Shown here: in pieces, positions 61,655-64,000 of the stretch
How the letters are laid out: each line of letters opens with the position of its first letter
Numbering within the stretch: the stretch's first letter is position 1
From: Pseudomonas mediterranea CFBP 5447
GTDB taxonomy: Bacteria; Pseudomonadota; Gammaproteobacteria; Pseudomonadales; Pseudomonadaceae
Assembly: GCF_000774145.1 (NCBI RefSeq)
Contig: NZ_KN322987.1
Span: 601,457-665,456 of the forward strand
Direction: 5' to 3'
Length of the DNA stretch: 64,000 nt
The notes under the pieces: model-generated
What the model was told of the DNA's origin: nothing
The model's input: only the letters and a program-made list of their open reading frames with translations
Databases searched by the model: none
Position numbers and translations under genes: made by a program

Positions 61655-61780
61655 TCAGTCTTGCAGCAAGCCCAGTAATCGCTCGCGCGCCGCTTCCGGC
61701 TCGCCTGGCACTGGCTGGGCAGCCGAAACAATCGGGGCGGAATAGAGAAACAGCAGCATCATCGCCAGACGCATCGCCAT
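61655..61780 (-). CDS. Small secreted peptide or lipoprotein-like protein, 41 residues
   Basis: ATG 61780 is preceded by AAGGA eight bases upstream and opens a 41-codon frame. It has a typical signal sequence (MAMRLAMMLLLFLY-like basic and hydrophobic start, cleavage near VSAAQ). A 20-residue mature part, PVPGEPEAARERLLGLLQD, is helical and charged. Composition and ribosome-binding site are those of a real gene. The mature peptide is too short to recognise. It could act as an exported peptide or be a remnant. Confidence 0.55.
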   Translation of the reverse strand: MAMRLAMMLLFLYSAPIVSAAQPVPGEPEAARERLLGLLQD

Positions 61781-61895
61781 GGTGTCGATCCTTATGGAAG
61801 AAGGAGTCAATTTTTCAGCGTCAAATTTAAACACATGGCTATGTGATATTACAGCGGATTTTTCAGAACAGATTGAAGCGATGGGTGAAAACGAT

Positions 61896-61946
61896 GAAGC
61901 CTGCGATCTTTTCTCTCCCTGTCGAGACGAAAAGATCGCAGGCTTC
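61896..61946. terminator. 18-base-pair palindrome, possible terminator of the small secreted gene
   Basis: GAAGCCTGCGATCTTTTC and its exact complement are separated by 15 bases. Reading left from the gene at 61963, the stem begins about 17 bases after its stop. It lacks a good T tract outside the stem but contains TTTT within one arm. It may also be a member of the GATCGCAGGCTTC repeat family of fluorescent pseudomonads. Confidence 0.6.
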
Positions 61947-61962
61947 AGTCGTTACGACGCGC

Positions 61963-62142
61963 TCAGTGCTGGGTCTTGTGATCCAGTGCAGCGTAGAAGT
62001 TGGCACTCTGTTGCAGGTATTTCTCGGTGTAGCTCTGGGTACGATTTTTCTTGTCGCTGATCTCGATGCTGGCACTGGCCGGCAGCGCCACGGTGGCAGA
62101 GATAGCGGATGCGGCGATGATGGAGAAGAGGTTCAGGTTCAT
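61963..62142 (-). CDS. Small secreted protein of unknown function, 59 residues
   Basis: The N-terminal signal peptide (MNLNLFSIIAASAISATVAL, cleavage near ASASI) is followed by a 36-residue polar mature part with KYLQQSANFYAALDHKTQH. GGAA is about seven bases upstream of ATG 62142; the longer frame to 62196 begins in a poor context. I do not recognise the family, though short proteins of this design are frequent in Pseudomonas. It lies between a divergent-looking gap and a strong palindrome. Confidence 0.6.
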   Translation of the reverse strand: MNLNLFSIIAASAISATVALPASASIEISDKKNRTQSYTEKYLQQSANFYAALDHKTQH

Positions 62143-62270
62143 GGCGGTATTCCTCGGATTCAGTTGGCTGTCTTGCCCGGTTGGGCCGTGAAGCAAACTT
62201 ACGCGCCGAGGCGTCTCGTCTAGAAATGCTTTGCAATGCTAGCGAATATCAGTGCCGTTGATATAACCGC

Positions 62271-62295
62271 GCAGGCCCCGAAAAACGGGGCCTGT
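62271..62295. terminator. GC-rich hairpin at the end of the lactonase gene
   Basis: A nine-base-pair stem CAGGCCCCG/CGGGGCCTG with an A5 loop, four bases past the lactonase stop on the minus strand. The T tract is missing. Confidence 0.6.
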
Positions 62296-62298
62296 GCC

Positions 62299-63474
62299 TT
62301 ATCGAGGCTGGATGAACTTCACGTCGCTCGGCGCATCCATCGACAGTTTCTGCACCGATTTACCCAACAGGCCGGTCTTTGGATCGCGTGCGAACACCAC
62401 GATCTGATTGCTCTTCTGGTTGGCAACCAACAGGAATTTCCCGCTCGGATCGAGGCTGAACTCCCGCGGATGGTCACCCTCGACGGAGCGGCGTTGCAGT
62501 TCTTTCAGCGTACCGGCCGCCGGGTCGATGGCGAAGACCAGCACTTCGTTGCTGGTGCCGCGATTGCTGACGTACAGGAACCTGCCATCCTTCGAGGCGT
62601 GCAAGGCCGCAGCCGCCCTTGCTGGCTGAGGCTTGCCGGCCGCCAGGTCAACCAGTTGGCGCTGGACCAGGCGACCGTCCTGGTAATCGAACACCGCCAC
62701 TTGCGCAGTCATTTCCAGGGTCAGCCAGGCGTGCTTGCCGTCGGCGCTGAACAGCAGGTGACGCGGTCCGCTGCCGGGCGGCAGTTGCACGAATGCCGGG
62801 TCGGCAGCAGTCAGCGGCAGCTCGGGATTGGCCTTGGGGTCGTAGCGATAGACGAACACCTTGTCCGCCCCCAGGTCGTTGGCGAACACATATTTGCCGT
62901 CGGGCGACGACACGGCCGAATGCACATGGGCCGACATCTGCCGCTCGGGGTTGACCCGGCTTGGCTGGTGACTGCTCAACTGCACGACGGGCGCCAGCTT
63001 GCCATCGGCGCCCACGGGCAATACCGCAAGCGTACCGCCCGGATCCTCCACCACCGAATAGTTGCTGACCAGCAGATGCCGGCCATCGCCGCTGAGGCTG
63101 GAATGGGTCGGCTCATTGCCCACGGTCTGCACCTGGTTGATCAGGCTCAGTGCGTGGGTCGTCGGGTCGATGGCATAACTGCTGACCTTGCCCACCGGAT
63201 CCTTCTGCCCCGGCCCATTCTCGTTGACCACGAACAGCCGGCTCATGTCCGGGGACAGGGTCAGCCACGACGGGTTGTCGGTCTTGATCACCTGCAACGG
63301 CTTGGCCTCGAGCTGGCCGGTACGGCTGTCGAACTGCAGCCGGTAGACGCCTTGGCTCTGGCCTGCCGTGTAGGAGCCCACCAGCAATTGATAGCGCTCA
63401 TCGGCGTTGGCCTGCATGCCCATGGCGCCCACACTGCCGGCCATCAACAATGGCCAGAGACTACGCATCCTCAT
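62299..63474 (-). CDS. Lactonase-family beta-propeller protein (YbhE/6-phosphogluconolactonase-like), secreted
   Basis: This 391-residue protein is of the seven-bladed lactonase family. The repeated blade pattern (YQLLVGSYT..., SHQPSRVNPERQMSAHVHSAVSSPDGKYVFANDLGADKV, NEVLVFAIDP) and the GSGPRHLLFSADGKHAWLTLEM stretch are family-typical. Unlike cytoplasmic YbhE, this one begins with a probable signal peptide (cleavage near ANADE), so it should act in the periplasm, and its substrate may not be 6-phosphogluconolactone. An AGGAGG six bases upstream fixes ATG 63474. The start overlaps the end of the preceding gene by 14 bases. Confidence 0.85.
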   Translation of the reverse strand: MRMRSLWPLLMAGSVGAMGMQANADERYQLLVGSYTAGQSQGVYRLQFDSRTGQLEAKPLQVIKTDNPSWLTLSPDMSRLFVVNENGPGQKDPVGKVSSYAIDPTTHALSLINQVQTVGNEPTHSSLSGDGRHLLVSNYSVVEDPGGTLAVLPVGADGKLAPVVQLSSHQPSRVNPERQMSAHVHSAVSSPDGKYVFANDLGADKVFVYRYDPKANPELPLTAADPAFVQLPPGSGPRHLLFSADGKHAWLTLEMTAQVAVFDYQDGRLVQRQLVDLAAGKPQPARAAAALHASKDGRFLYVSNRGTSNEVLVFAIDPAAGTLKELQRRSVEGDHPREFSLDPSGKFLLVANQKSNQIVVFARDPKTGLLGKSVQKLSMDAPSDVKFIQPR

Positions 63475-63757
63475 GTTCGTCCTCCTCATCGTCGTGGCCG
63501 CTGGTCGCTTCCACACATTCCAGGTGGTGATCGCCCGAATCGCTGGAAATGATCCAGTGTTTCGACGCCGGGTCGAACGTCGCGGCCTGCATCTGCGCAG
63601 GCGTAAAGCGCCAGTGCGCGAGGGTGCGGCCGTTCATGCACTCGACGTGCAACTGATCCTGTTCGTCGAGGGAGAAATCGAAGGCGTGCAGCCCGTCGAT
63701 GATCAGCATGTCGCAGGCTTCGAGCGCGTACAGCAGGGTGTCGGTTACGGCAGTCAT
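63461..63757 (-). CDS. DUF5629-like small protein
   Basis: This protein of about 98 residues begins MTAVTDTLLYALEACDMLIIDGLHAFDFSLDE, with a central HVECMNGRTLAHWRFTPAQM segment and a highly acidic C-terminal tail (HDDEEDEHED). It resembles the DUF5629 family of Pseudomonas; function is unknown. The frame is open to an ATG at 63799, and neither start has a strong ribosome-binding site. I prefer 63757 because the conserved part begins there. The acidic tail overlaps the lactonase ribosome-binding site and start, so the two genes are translationally coupled. Confidence 0.65.
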   Translation of the reverse strand: MTAVTDTLLYALEACDMLIIDGLHAFDFSLDEQDQLHVECMNGRTLAHWRFTPAQMQAATFDPASKHWIISSDSGDHHLECVEATSGHDDEEDEHEDA

Positions 63758-63848
63758 GGGGATCGGTCGGTCGCTGGGAAAGTGAGCATGATAGCTCAAT
63801 GTCCGGGTTGGCCTTGGGCTATCAAGTCCGGAAGCGTGTTGGCCGGCA

Positions 63849-64000
63849 GATCGCTATCGCGAGCAGGCTCGCTCCCACAAGGGTTTCGGGGTGGCCGCGG
63901 GACTCATGTCCGCCGCCAATCCCCTGTGGGAGCCGGGCTGGCCCGCGATGGCGGCGGCACAGCCAACATCATCGCAAGCTGACCCACCGACTTCGCGAGC
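63849..64000. repeat. REP cluster running to the window edge
   Basis: A standard REP at 63849-63884, a diverged one (TGTGGGAGCCGGGCTGGCCC) at 63922-63956, and the beginning of a further inverse copy (CTTCGCGAGC) at the last bases. Confidence 0.82.

Overview
The window looks like chromosome from a fluorescent Pseudomonas (P. fluorescens/corrugata-like). The evidence is high-GC coding DNA, roughly thirty copies of the TGTGGGAGCGAGCCTGCTCG REP element, and typical Pseudomonas loci: mannitol genes mtlD-mtlY-mtlZ, a ptxS-kguEKTD 2-ketogluconate operon, a fapABCDEF amyloid operon, the large NAD-glutamate dehydrogenase, and small Pseudomonas families (DUF1652, DUF2790, DUF6124-like, DUF5629-like). 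No rRNA, tRNA, prophage or CRISPR array was seen.

Layout. 1-3.1 kb: 3' end of the mannitol operon. 3.3-7.2 kb: two small proteins around an Anr-type box, a threonine dehydratase with a readable Ile/Thr attenuator, a PQQ-type sugar dehydrogenase and a small secreted protein. 7.5-13.3 kb: ku-ligD (LigD without the phosphoesterase domain), lpxO and a YbiT-type ABC-F ATPase. 13.6-22.7 kb: transporter, hydrolase, azoR/LysR pair, uppP, a Cache chemoreceptor and the pnuC-NadR-like pair. 23.0-28.0 kb: the fap amyloid operon with a hairpin between fapC and fapD. 28.0-29.2 kb: an IS110-family element inside a REP sequence. 29.3-37.1 kb: a Cache sensor kinase/NarL-type regulator pair, TetR, a PheC-like periplasmic protein, a 13-residue-repeat secreted protein, an AhpD-like protein with a divergent MocR regulator, a monooxygenase and a cupin. 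37.2-42.1 kb: gdhB. 43-48.5 kb: ptxS-kguEKTD with two identical PtxS palindromes. 48.7-56.5 kb: a DUF6124-like gene with a repeat-containing leader, then a MoxR-DUF58-DUF4381-VWA-VWA/TPR-BatD operon. 56.6-61.5 kb: sbcDC. 61.6-63.8 kb: two tiny secreted proteins, a lactonase-fold protein and a DUF5629-like protein.

The most striking feature is the IS110-family element. Its two ends split a REP palindrome at a CT core. The non-coding stretch upstream of its transposase can be read as a bridge RNA. One loop carries guides matching both sides of the REP target, and a second loop carries guides matching the element's own ends. About twenty intact copies of the same target lie elsewhere in this window. 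The second mechanistic highlight is the threonine dehydratase leader. Four Ile and three Thr codons sit in a 22-codon peptide, followed by mutually exclusive antiterminator and terminator pairings.
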